A stretch of DNA of 64,000 nt from Phyto melanocephala (taxonomy: Eukaryota > Arthropoda > Insecta > Diptera > Rhinophoridae), in NCBI GenBank assembly GCA_941918925.1, contig OW799237.1, positions 92,911,015-92,975,014 on the forward strand, given 5' to 3'. Position numbers and translations under genes: made by a program. Below the pieces are notes generated by a model, which was given only the letters and a program-made list of their open reading frames with translations, ran no database searches and was not told where the DNA came from. The stretch's first letter is position 1. Each line of letters opens with the position of its first letter. Shown here in pieces: positions 31,283-40,957 of the stretch.

Positions 31283-32245
31283 TTTTTTTGCTATTTTTGT
31301 AATGATCCACAAAACGAATTAAATAAAGAAATAACATAAACAAAAAGAAAAACACAAGAAAAATCATTTTTTTTGGACAGGTGGCGATAGCATGAGTACT
31401 TTGGCAAGTGGTTAATTTAGTGGTTGGTACGAGCCGTAGAGCGTAAGTACACCAGTTGTTACCGTTACGTTTTAGTGGCCACAAGAAGGCGTTTAAATAA
31501 CGTATTATAAAATTTTTATAGTTTTATAAAAAAAAAAGAAAAATGCAATCTAAAATTTTTACTTCCGTTTTTAATTCAATTTGTTTAATTTTATGCTGTT
31601 ATTAAAAGGCGATTTTCAAATTATATTATACACAAATCCATTTCAATAAATACAATTCACTTTTTAATTTTTCGCTGTTTGCATGAGGTATTTCCTTGGA
31701 CAAGTTTATATTATGCATAATAGATAAACAATTTATACGAAATTAAATAAATCTTTTACTTTCATTTTTTTTTGTTAATTTTATGTGAATAGTTGTGGCG
31801 ATTTTTTTTTTCGCCGTTATGGTTCAACATTACAGGGATTTGCATTTTAAAGCCTAAGTCGTGTGTGTGTGTATGAGTGTGTAAAATATTAGCAAAACAA
31901 ATTTACCAAAGTTTGATTGGAGTTTTGCATAATCATTAACAAATACTTGTATGTTCAAAACAACAACAACAAAAAATGTAAAAGAATTAACATATTTGTT
32001 GGTTGAATGATGTTTTATTACCATCGCAGAAAGCAACACTTTCGCATGTCATTTTGATTGAGCATTTCTATAACTGACGTTTGATGTGTTCACAATGTTA
32101 ATGATAATCGTCTGCACTATCATCACAGACTTTAGCATTAACACCAGCCTCAACGAGTTACAGTAGGACGCAACTGTACAATGTTTAACACAATATATTT
32201 GTGCTGAATTTGATGCAAAGAAATTTTTTTTTATTTGGTTGATGA
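31283..32245. other. AT-rich; no gene recognised
   Basis: Short (GT)n run at 31861-31872 and a CAACAACAA run near 31962. Small frames without resemblance. Nothing else is supported. Confidence 0.3.
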
Positions 32246-32420
32246 GGGTGCCCCTGTGGACTAGTAAGAAGTGTACTAGTCTGTTTGTCTGGGGGTTGTG
32301 GGTTCGATTCCCGCCAGAGTCTCTGGTCTGGAAAATAGTCTTCGTAACTCAACTCGCTACATACACATGTGGGTCTGACGTCACTGAAATGCTCAGCACT
32401 TTGATTACATTTCTTAAAAT
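32246..32420 (+). repeat. tRNA-derived SINE, copy 1
   Basis: The head GGGTGCCCCTGTGGACTAGT resembles a pol III A box region, and GGTTCGATTCC at 32301-32311 is a perfect B box. About 50 bases separate the two, as in a tRNA. It is homologous to 57127-57320 over roughly 85 bases (GGGGGTTGTGGGTTCGATTC, CCGCCAGAG shared). The acceptor arm cannot pair, so it is not a functional tRNA. The tail (CTCAACTCGC...) differs from the other copy and its end is uncertain. Confidence 0.68.
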
Positions 32421-32506
32421 AGTCGTGCGGTAAGATTTTAATATTACACGAAATGTATTTTAGTACAAAAATGCAAATAAAAACATTTGGCTGAAATGGA
32501 TACATT

Positions 32507-32752
32507 TCGCTCATTTACTAATACAACGTCATAACTCAAAATTTTAAAATTAATCTTACAAAATTGTTTTCCATTTCATGCTTCATATTGTGAATACGTT
32601 GCATCTTTATATATATATTTTTTTTTACTTTCCACGTTTTAAGAGCATAAACCGTTCTTTGTCTATATGATGAGAGCAAATAAAGAACTTCACTTGCGAT
32701 TATCTCGAAATGGATTTTTTTGAGTTAGGACGTTGTATTAGTAAATGAGCGA
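32507..32752. mobile_element. MITE with 34-bp inverted repeats
   Basis: TCGCTCATTTACTAATACAA at 32507 and its reverse complement at the right end (TTGTATTAGTAAATGAGCGA, ending 32752) are perfect here. The arms continue through CGTCATAACTCAAAA with one mismatch. The interior is AT-rich without a frame. Flanks ATACATT / TTTATGC do not show a clear target duplication. Confidence 0.72.
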
Positions 32753-34337
32753 TTTATGCTTTATGATAACGTCACAGCGACATGCATATGTGGCTTTTTA
32801 CATTTCATGTACTACAGGCTTAAGAAGTTTTGCTTTACGTCTGTTAATTCAAAATGGGTAGTAATTAAAAAAATTATCAGGATGACAAAATATGGCGGTA
32901 AATATGGCAGAAAATAAAAACACTGGGGAATCTGAAAATAAAAATATTTTCTTAAAATATTTCTAGGATCTCGGAGGCTTATATCCAGTTCGAAGGACCA
33001 AAAATGTTTTCCTCGAAATATTTAAAAAAAATATAGAAAAAATGAGAAACACGGGTATTAATTTTTATTATTATAGAAATTTGGGTTTTATTGTTTTTTC
33101 TTAAAAAACGGGGGTTTGTACGTACCATACAATTCGGGGTTTACAAGAGTAATAATAATAAACAATAATAATAACAAACAGAGCTTTTTAATAGATACGT
33201 ACAAAATATCAATTTAACGAAACTAGTGTAAGACCGCCAAACAATGGGTGCGTTCACACTATGAGCGTAAACAACGTCTTTAAATTAAAAAAAAGTGCCG
33301 CTTAAGCAAACCGGTTGCTAACCGAAGCTTATGGTGAATATTTTTTATCGGCTTTAACGTGCGCGAGATGGCTTTTGAGGTTTAAAAGACAAACAAAGCC
33401 CAGGTCAGTCAAGAAAGTGCAAAGACTCAAAATTGAATCAATTACTCCCTGAAGATTGCAGTCAAAATCAACAATAGCTTGCAAATTTTTTTGGAAGCTA
33501 CTCAAGCAGCAAGTTTAAAACAAACTGAAGCCAAGACACCATGAAAGACTATTTTTTGCATGTGCAAAACACTGCTTGAATGCTATAAAAGGAAATTAAT
33601 TTTGCAGCGAATCATTACGTGAGTTGAAAAAAGGATTCATAACGATAGGAGATGGTATGGGCCTTAAGATCTGAATTCAAAATTGGTATTGAAAAAATGA
33701 CAACCGTTACAATCGAAAAAGTATTTCAGAATTGGGGTCGATCAGATATGGTACAATGGGGCTAGTCGTGGTGATCATTTCAATGTAATTTTTTTTTATT
33801 CTTAAATATTAATATTCAGCTTTTTCAATAAAATGAAATTTTTAAAGAAAGACTGATTAGTTTAATATTTGAACAGAATCAAATTAATTTTTTTTAAATA
33901 CATTTAGAGAAAGAATAATTAATTTTTATTTTTTTTTAACAAAATCCACTTTTAGTATATTTTTAGATCACACAGAGTGCCTTTTGGTTTTAAGTTGCAG
34001 TTAGTAATGTTTAAGGTTGATGGAAATATATTTTACATCAAAAGGTCACCTGCCAGAAATATAAAAACAATTCTAGTCCGTGTTTACATAAAAGTGTTTT
34101 CTTTTAGAAATTTTTCTTTTAATTCTTTAAACTTGCTTTTTCGTTTATAGAGAAATAGTTTTATTGTAATTCTATTTTTTATATACGCACCTAATGTAAG
34201 AATTGAAATTCTGAGAGTCAAGAAAAAACGAATTTCTAGTTCAAGCAAGTATGAACTGGTTTTTTTACTTTATGTTTCTCTAGCACACAATTGGAATATT
34301 TAAAGCAAGAAAACTTGTTCAACGTAAACGCAAACTT
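32753..34337. other. No gene or known repeat recognised
   Basis: The part 33240-33790 is less AT-rich and has fragments of open frame but no motif I can name; it may be old transposon debris. The rest is AT-rich. Confidence 0.25.
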
Positions 34338-34569
34338 GGACTTAGGGCTATTATTGCAACTTGCCGTTAGTTAAATGTAGGATTCGTTCTGCCCGAAAAA
34401 TAGATTTGCATTGTTACAACTTAAATTTTTTAATGTTATTGATATTAAAAAAAATAATATTTAATGAATAAAAAAATAATAAATGAAGGCTTTATAATCC
34501 AAAGTCATTTATCCGTCCGACAAAATACTACCTTTAACTAACGGCAAGTTGTAATAATGGCCCTTAGAC
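34338..34569. mobile_element. MITE with ~45-bp inverted ends
   Basis: Left end GACTTAGGGCTATTATTGCA and right end (reverse complement) AGTCTAAGGGCCATTATTAC continue through the shared CAACTTGCCGTTAGTTAAA and GTAGKATT. A third, one-ended copy lies at 59237-59330. The interior is AT-rich. The exact boundary base is uncertain because outermost bases differ. Confidence 0.7.
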
Positions 34570-34924
34570 TTTTATTTATTGATACATTTTTTAGTATTTT
34601 GACTTTTATTAAAAACATTTTTTAAAATGTTATTTATTTAAAAATCCTTCTCGCTTTAAAAATACATATACGCCTCTGAAATCATGACTTTCGAAGCTGT
34701 CCTGTTCGAAACAACTAATTTCAGTCAGATTACAAAACAGAGATAATTATTTTAGGGCATTTATTTTCTGAGACTTTTAAGAAATTAGCTCTAATAGGCA
34801 TACGTATTTACAAACGATTATCAGCTTTACGCCCCTTGTCATAGACAAAACCCATACGTGCAAATAAGGGTTAAAGATTTTTCATTGTATACAGCATCAC
34901 CAATTTATTCTGGAGCATACTAGA

Positions 34925-35230
34925 GCAGCCATTATGAGAAACCTCATTACCGACTTCGGTTCTGGAATTTACTAATATTATTGTTAAAGAAGTCTATAGA
35001 ACATTGTAGATCATAATCATTATAGCAGCATTAATATTAATAGTGGAACAAACACAGCTGGCATAGCAGTAATTCAACAGAATTCGGTGTGTGTATATTA
35101 AATTGAGTTCAATAACAATGTGCATATTAATAAGTGAAATAATAAATAAAGTACAGCAAAAGATTTACTTATGCCATAAAAGTTCAATCTATTGTGTTAA
35201 AAATCGATAAAGTGCTCTAAACTTTTATAT
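34925..35230 (+). repeat. Dispersed repeat, partner of 58405-58700
   Basis: About 300 bases match the reverse complement of 58405-58700: TACCGACTTCGGTTCTGGAA, ACATTGTAGAT, CAGCAGTAATTCAACAGA-like and GTTCGGTGTGTGTATAT-like blocks, then AATAAATAAAGTA. No terminal repeats or coding part were found. The class is unknown. Confidence 0.58.
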
Positions 35231-35527
35231 CGTAAATTCCAAGTGTTTTCTTTTTTATTTTGCAATCAAAGAAAGCCCAGCATATTTAAAGGAATTAAAC
35301 CAACTTTTTTAAAAGGTAGGTAAGTAGGTAGGAAAGGTGGATGCAGGAAGCAAGAAACACCTCCAACGCCCTCACTCGTATGATAGATTGTGTTCCCTTT
35401 AATAGAATAAAAACCCGGATAAATAAAGAGAAAAAAGAGTGAGTAGAGGAAAAAAATAGTACACAAGCGAAATAAATAAAGGACAAGTTGAAAATCTATC
35501 ACTCCTCACTGTATATTTACAAGCCAC
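35231..35527. other. No gene recognised
   Basis: A GTAGGTAAGTAGGTAGG run lies near 35315-35332. Base composition becomes more balanced toward the non-LTR relic that follows, of which this may be the trailing part. Confidence 0.25.
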
Positions 35528-35743
35528 TCAACCCCCACGATGAATCAAATGAGGTTCTCCAGTCTGCACCCCGACCGAAACATCCACCGGATTATCGTAA
35601 AATCGTTCACCTAACCATTTAAACCAGTAATTCTGTAGTCTCGGACAGTGGCCAACAACGTGTTCCCTCAGACAAACCCTATTTACGGCCAGAAGTAACA
35701 TAGAGTCCGCCGAGTTATCTTTGGGCCATAACGCCCTTGACAC
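35528..35743 (-). pseudogene. Possible non-LTR retrotransposon C-terminal relic
   Basis: The minus-strand frame reads LWPKDNSADSMLLLAVNRVC, then LREHVVGHCPRL, then WLGERFYDNPVDVSVG. The order C-X3-EHV-X3-CPRL resembles the C-terminal zinc-knuckle region (EHVL-X2-CP) of R1/Jockey-type ORF2. The preceding Cys pair is incomplete. Moderate to low confidence. Confidence 0.4.
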
Positions 35744-35862
35744 TCAGTAGTTTCTTATGTTTCTCCATGACATATTAGGTTTGAACAAGATCCACTCCCT
35801 GAAAATGTAACAATATATTTGATCAGATTGAAATCAATTTATTTTTAACATAATTGTCAATA

Positions 35863-36670
35863 CAGTAGACTCGCGGTAAAAAACACTGCCTTACGTGAAC
35901 ATCGGTTAAGATGAACATAATTTTTTTACACTGTCTACTCTGTGGGGTGAACACAGTGAGAAAGCCTTAAAACGTGAACAAATTTGTCGGTTATCCAAAT
36001 CGTTTTCATAAAAAGAGGTATCCCCGTAAATGATTGCACAGGTTTAGTTTAGTGCGTGCTGCTGATTTAGCATGATCTAATCTAAAGTTTTTCGTGAAAA
36101 ATGTCACAAAAACTATCAAAATTCTAAAGTTAAACTTCTTGTGATTGAAAAGGCAAAAAATCCTCGCTCTCTTAGAAATTTTGAATCTTCTGTGGACTAC
36201 AATTGCTTCAAATCGTAATGGATGACAGCTGCCATTTTTGAAAATTGGTTTAACTATTAATGGACGCTATTGGCTATTTAAATTCAACTTGGCAACGTCT
36301 TTAAAAGAAAACAATAGCAAAATGCTGGCTGAACATTTTTTTTAGCTCTTTAGGAGATGAAGAAGACTGTGAAGAGGATATCCCGTTAGCTTTTTTGAGA
36401 GAAAGAATTTGATCAGCAATTAAAATTTAAAAATTAAAAGATAATCCAAAAAAGGTTACACATTTTTTTAATTGATTTCAACGTACTTTTTTTTCTTAAC
36501 AAAACATATGTACATAACAATCCGAAATACAAAAAATATATGTATTTGAGTTAAATCACATGTCTAATTTATTTGGAAATTTTAAAGAGCTACACCTTCG
36601 TCAACATGAACAACTTCGCAAACGTGAACACGCTCGGTTTTTAATAGTTCACATTACCGCGAGTCTACTG
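35863..36670. mobile_element. pogo/Tigger-like element, internally deleted
   Basis: Termini CAGTAGACTCGCGGTAA at 35863 and TTACCGCGAGTCTACTG ending 36670 are perfect over 17 bases and flanked by TA (35861-35862, 36671-36672). Subterminal GTGAACA words recur at both ends. The interior keeps an N-terminal start MSQKLSKF at 36101, a shifted piece LLVIEKAKNPRSLRNFE from the pogo helix-turn-helix region, and a distal acidic piece DEEDCEEDIPLAFLRER (36354-36405). The DDE domain is deleted. Non-autonomous. Confidence 0.83.
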
Positions 36671-36672
36671 TA

Positions 36673-37533
36673 TTTTGAAACTTAATGTCAAGTACAAGTT
36701 TTTAAGATTTTAAAAGTTAGCAGTAATTATAAGGCAATATTTCTTTTAACCAAAATAAAAATCCCAAAATATATGTCAGCTGATTTATCAATCTAATAAT
36801 CCTCTGAGTTAAATGCAATAGAACATTTGTAAAATTTACTAAGTCGCAATAACATCAACAACTTAAATAATGAGATGCAAATATTACAAAACGAATTAAG
36901 CAAGTTAGTTTATGCTTCATTGGTCAATTTAATCTAAATTTATGATATATATTTTGGTTTCTATTTTTATCTTTTCATTGATATAAAAATGTATTTTCTT
37001 TTTTAAATTAAAAAAGAAACTAGTTTTTATTTAAAAATACTTTTCTTTTGTAGATAACAAAGATATTAACTACAATGTTTGACTATTTGTTTGAACCACT
37101 GTATCTATTTTTTATAACAAATGATTGTTTAGATGCCTATTGTTTTAAACATGTTTTTATTGTTTTTGTTATTTGTTAGTTTATTACAAGTATTTAAATT
37201 TTTTATTTATAAAATTTCATTTCACCTTTTATTTGAATTTGTTTTTACTGCTGAACACATTTTTTGTTGTCAATTCAAACGAATTGAATATTAAATTTAA
37301 GACAATTTAATTTCTTTGCCATTTGAGTGATGGCGCTGCAGTGTCTGCGACATCGATGAGATGAAACAATTGACAGAAATTGAAATTGTACAATAATTGC
37401 GTAAAAAACAAACACCAGCCAGTGTAATATCGTAATTGTATAGAATTAATGATTTGAAATATTACTTAAAAGAGCTATTAAACTGTTTTATGTATTATTT
37501 TATACTTCCTGAATGAACGTTAGCTTGTTCAAA
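36673..37533. other. AT-rich; no repeat recognised
   Basis: Unremarkable except for the less AT-rich 37320-37380, which lies upstream of the candidate small gene at 37534 and contains GACATCGATGAG. Whether this is a promoter cannot be judged. Confidence 0.25.
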
Positions 37534-37776
37534 ATGAGTAAGATATCAGATTTAGTAAAAACAGCAGTTCAAGTTTGTAATGTAGGTTGGAAATTTTATC
37601 AGAACAAGTTAAACAAAAAATGTATAATATCCGATTACAGCGCCATTTACCAGGGTAAACTGAAATTTAAGCAATTCTTATACCTGCAAAAATATATCGT
37701 TGGTCACAATTACAAAGGCCCAAAACAAAATAATTGTGATAATAATTGTAATTGTGAGGAGAAGGCAAAAACGTAA
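37534..37776 (+). CDS. Candidate small single-exon gene, function unknown
   Basis: From ATG at 37534 in the context CAAAATGAGT (close to the fly start consensus; a weaker in-frame ATG is at 37513) to TAA at 37774-37776 the frame encodes 80 residues. The start is MSKISDLVKTAVQVCNVGWK, followed by an aromatic and basic middle (FKQFLYLQKYIVGHNYKG) and a Cys/Asn-rich tail NNCDNNCNCEEKAKT. Codons use CTG, CAG, GGC, ATC and GAG more than the surrounding AT-rich noise, and no transposon family resemblance was seen. There is no signal peptide or clear membrane segment. I do not recognise the protein. No AATAAA lies just downstream. It could be a recent orphan gene or chance. Conservation in related flies would decide. 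Confidence 0.25.
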   Translation: MSKISDLVKTAVQVCNVGWKFYQNKLNKKCIISDYSAIYQGKLKFKQFLYLQKYIVGHNYKGPKQNNCDNNCNCEEKAKT

Positions 37777-38270
37777 TAGAAACTGTGTCCTCATAATGCA
37801 ATTTCTTTTGTAAATTTTCCTGTAAAACTGTTACGTTCAATACTATTGCATTACATTTTTATGTCTGCTTGTATTTGTGTGATATATTTCGAATCACTGA
37901 AAAACTCAATTTAGTGAAAAATACGAGTTAGGGTCTTTCTACTTATGACCATCGATATGTACAAAATTTTATTAAAATTGGTCTATCCGCCTAGAAGGAC
38001 TTCAGTAACATACAAACGTATGGAAGAATTATATAAAAATAACAGCAGGCCCGGACCGCAAAGTTAGTTCTAACAAAGTTTGTTAAACATTTTAATTCGG
38101 AAATTTTGTTACGGAATTATTTTTTTTTATAGTTTAGTTAACATTAATTTGATTTGCATATTAATTCCCATTTACATTTGTGTAATTTACTTTAGGCTTA
38201 CTCAGATTTTATTTTAAAAATTTTGGCAACACTTTCAGGATGTTTGGAAAATTCTGGATCTGGTATCACA
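37777..38270. other. No gene; possible transposon tail
   Basis: The segment 37940-38030 (ATTAAAATTGGTCTATCCGC, then a CAGTAACATACAAACGTATG stretch) has the style of insect transposon trailing sequence, but I cannot name the family. Confidence 0.25.
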
Positions 38271-38911
38271 TCTATATATATAAAAGTGAAACTCTGTGTG
38301 TTTGTGTGTGTGTTAGCTATAGACTCCGAAACTGTAAAACCGATCGGTCTCAAACTTGGGCAGGTTGTTGTACACATTCCAAGGAGTGTTTATGGGTGGC
38401 ACAAAATGGGCGGGGCCACGCCCATAAAAAATAGTTATCCTTTTTAGCTACTTGTACTTTTATGGGCGGGGCCACGCCCATAAAAAGTTATAATTTTGAG
38501 GTACTTTAACTGGACCGATTTGTCTGAAACTTTGCACAAATATTGAGCTGTCATGACTATATAATTTCGTGATTAGAGAAGAGGGCAAGGCCACGCCCAT
38601 AAAAAAGTTATAATTTTGAGGTATTTGCACTGGAATGATTTTTCTGAAACTTTGTACACATATTGAGCTGTTATGACTTTATAATTTCGTGATTAGAAAA
38701 GTGGGCAGTGCCACGCCCATAAAAAAAGTTATAATTTTCAGCTACTTGAACTTCACCGATTTTTCTGAAACTTTGCACACACATATTGAACTTTCATGAT
38801 TATACAATTTCGTGATTAGAAAAGTGGGCAGGGACACGCCCATAAAAAAAGTTATAACTTTTAGCTTTTTGCACTTGATATTCAATTTCAATTCAGAATG
38901 CATTTTTCTAG
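38271..38911 (+). mobile_element. Helitron with both termini, 3' hairpin deleted
   Basis: Begins TCTATATATATAAAAGTGAA at 38271 after A and ends TTTTTCTAG at 38911 before T, giving the A|T insertion site and the TC...CTAG ends of Helitrons. The interior has four to five units of about 122 bases with GGGCNGGGCCACGCCCATAA cores. Compared with 7474-7832, about 36 bases just before the terminal CTAG, including the GGCG/CGCC hairpin, are missing. Non-autonomous. Confidence 0.8.
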
Positions 38912-39173
38912 TTATAAATATAAGAGAGTTACAGCAAGTGCATAAGTCATATAAATATTAGAATATAGTGCTGAATTAAATAATAGTGAAACATTAAATA
39001 AATTGTTGTAGTAATTAACTTTTATAACGTTAATTTCAAGAGTGCTGATTATTGTTTGCAATAAAAGAATCCCGGATATTTGAAAGAAATGAATTAACCT
39101 TTAGAAAAGTTATAAACGGAACAATATATTTTAATATTGCTGTTAGTGTTAATTGCTTTATATTTCTCTTAAG

Positions 39174-39488
39174 GAGCTAGTACACGGCTTGTTTTTAACA
39201 TCTGACTTGTCAAATTCTCCACTGCTAATACAAACATGTCGTGTGTTACCTTTAAAACATTACCTCTGTAAAAAAACACGTGTTGAGACATCTGACAAAA
39301 TTTCAATTAGAGCGCAATCTGTTTTCTTCTGTCAAAACATGTGACATCAGCCGTTGGCAGAAATCTCTGCTGCTGCAAAGCAGTCAGCGACGGTTGCCTG
39401 TAAAAGTACAATTTTGACAGACATGTAGATTTACAAATGTCTCACAAATTTTAAAGTCAGATGTAAAAAACATGCCGTGTATTATAGC
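39174..39488. mobile_element. MITE with ~33-bp inverted repeats
   Basis: The left end reads GAGCTAGTACACGGCTTGTT and continues TTTAACATCTGACTT. The right end in reverse complement reads GCTATAATACACGGCATGTT and continues TTTTACATCTGACTTT. The interior contains GACATCTGACA-like words again, so short inverted copies of the end recur inside. No transposase and no certain target duplication. Confidence 0.7.
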
Positions 39489-39810
39489 CTTTACTGCTAT
39501 GTCTGTGGATGCTTTTATTTCTCACTATCTTATATTATTTAAGTTGGTAAAATAGCATAATTGCGTTTTCTGTTTGATCTCAGAAATAAGATATATTTTT
39601 GCGATAACAAATTCCATGCATCAGGGTAAATCCGTACTAAATATTATGAAAATTTCTTTAGTCATTTTTGAGCCAACTATGTTCAGAAAAAAAGAAAGAC
39701 AGACAGACATAAAAAAAAAATCTAAAAAATAGCGTTCCGTATTGTATAACGCTGACTGTATACACCGCCATTAAAATTTTTAAAAATATTTCATATACAA
39801 ACTTACGCCC

Positions 39811-39915
39811 GTATTCATAAAAAATATTTTAGGTTTATTAAAAGCTTATTTGACAGATGTTGCATAGAAAATTGTCAAATAAGCATTCAATAAACCTAAA
39901 ATATTTTTTTGAATA
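39811..39915. mobile_element. Foldback-type MITE, 105 bases
   Basis: Two arms of about 43 bases (TATTCATAAAAAATATTTTA... and the mirror ...AAAATATTTTTTTGAATA) form a nearly continuous hairpin around an 18-base loop. The inner arm reads TTTGACAG/TTGTCAAAT. It would fold into a long hairpin RNA if transcribed. Confidence 0.65.
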
Positions 39916-40095
39916 TGGCAGTTAATTTTTATACAATATTTATAAGTCAACGGTCACACTATGAAACATTTGTTGCATAACTTTTATGTTTGTTAATAAA
40001 GGAGGAAATACGATTGAGAAAGGGTTAATTGTTTTATGTACATACAATTTTCATTTGCTCTTCTTGTTCGATAAGAAGTTTGCTATATGAAAGTA

Positions 40096-40600
40096 CAGTG
40101 CTGCTTGGGTAGAGTAAACCCCCGATGCTATGAATACCTCGTTAGAGTGAACATCAGAATGTTTACATTGACTACTCTGTAGAGTGAACACTCATGAACC
40201 TCTATAGAGTGAACATACTCTATAGTGAATTTTAAACAATGAAAAGAGAACACAAAATAACGGTAAATTAGCGATTATTTTAGAGTAAGTTGACAAGTTA
40301 CTCTCACAAATACGCGTTATTTGAAGTGTTAATTTATTTAAGTCTGCGCGCATGTTCCATTAAGGTCGTGTCTCAAAGTTAATTTCTAAATAATTGGTGT
40401 TATATAATTGTTACATAAAAATGGATTCGAAAAAAAGAAAGCATTTATCCTTAAAACAAAAAAAGTGGCATTATAAAAGAAATTGAAAAAGGTGCTACTG
40501 TTATTTCTTTGGCATAGCGTTTCAACCTTGTTTAAGTGAACAACCTGGGTATAGTGAAATCGCTCTGCAAAAGTTAGTTCACTCTATCCAGACAGCACTG
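40096..40600 (+). mobile_element. pogo-like element with transposase N-terminus
   Basis: Ends CAGTGCTGCTTGGGTAGAGT at 40096 and ...ACTCTATCCAGACAGCACTG at 40600 are inverted repeats with a few mismatches and are flanked by TA (40094-40095, 40601-40602). GAGTGAACA words repeat near the left end. An ATG at 40421 opens MDSKKRKHLSLKQK, then after a one-base shift DIIKEIEKGATVISLA, the first helix-turn-helix of a pogo/CENP-B-type DNA-binding domain, ending in a stop. Catalytic part deleted. Confidence 0.8.
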
Positions 40601-40639
40601 TAGATCGTTTCTAGTGTGTCTGGTGCACCGATCTGACGC

Positions 40640-40790
40640 TTAACACATTCCAAAACAAACAAGGTAAGCAGTTTATAGACTCGTTTCTAAAAATTTGTTT
40701 GCTCAGTTATTCTTGCAGTAATTTGATTGCATCACACGCTGTATGAGATGTGGCGCCATTCTGGTAAAACAACATGTCCAACTGAAGAAA
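40640..40790 (-). pseudogene. Tc1/mariner-type transposase fragment
   Basis: The minus strand gives DMLFYQNGATSHTACDAIKL, the segment around the second catalytic residue (normally W-F-Q-Q-D-G-A-T-C-H-T-A), with Asp replaced by Asn. It resembles the family of the relics at 4049-4740 and 54880-55390. It lies between two pogo-like copies, apparently replacing the left part of the second one. Confidence 0.55.
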
Positions 40791-40955
40791 CACAAAAAAC
40801 TTAATAAGTATGCCTTAAAACAAAAAAGCGACATTATAAAAGAAATTGTAAAAGTAGTTTTTTAAATAAAAGAAAATCAACTCTGATTTAGTGAACAACC
40901 TGGGTATAGTGTAATCGCTCTGCAAAAATTAGTTCACTCTACCCAGACAGCACTG
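40791..40955 (+). mobile_element. Second pogo-like copy, left end missing
   Basis: Carries KYALKQKSDIIKEIVKV, the same helix-turn-helix piece as at 40421-40500 but without that copy's frameshift, then a shortened middle. The right end ACCCAGACAGCACTG stops at 40955, followed by TA. The left terminal repeat is absent. Confidence 0.7.
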
Positions 40956-40957
40956 TA

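Noticed and set aside
31182..31484. 100-codon minus-strand frame
   Set aside because: Runs from the DINE-like 3' end into AT-rich DNA; hydrophobic stretch reflects T-rich composition.
32185..32514. 109-codon minus-strand frame
   Set aside because: Antisense of the SINE and adjacent MITE; no protein family.
39811..39915. miRNA gene
   Set aside because: The hairpin is far longer and more perfect than a typical animal miRNA precursor, with MITE-like ends; without small RNA data it is called a foldback element.
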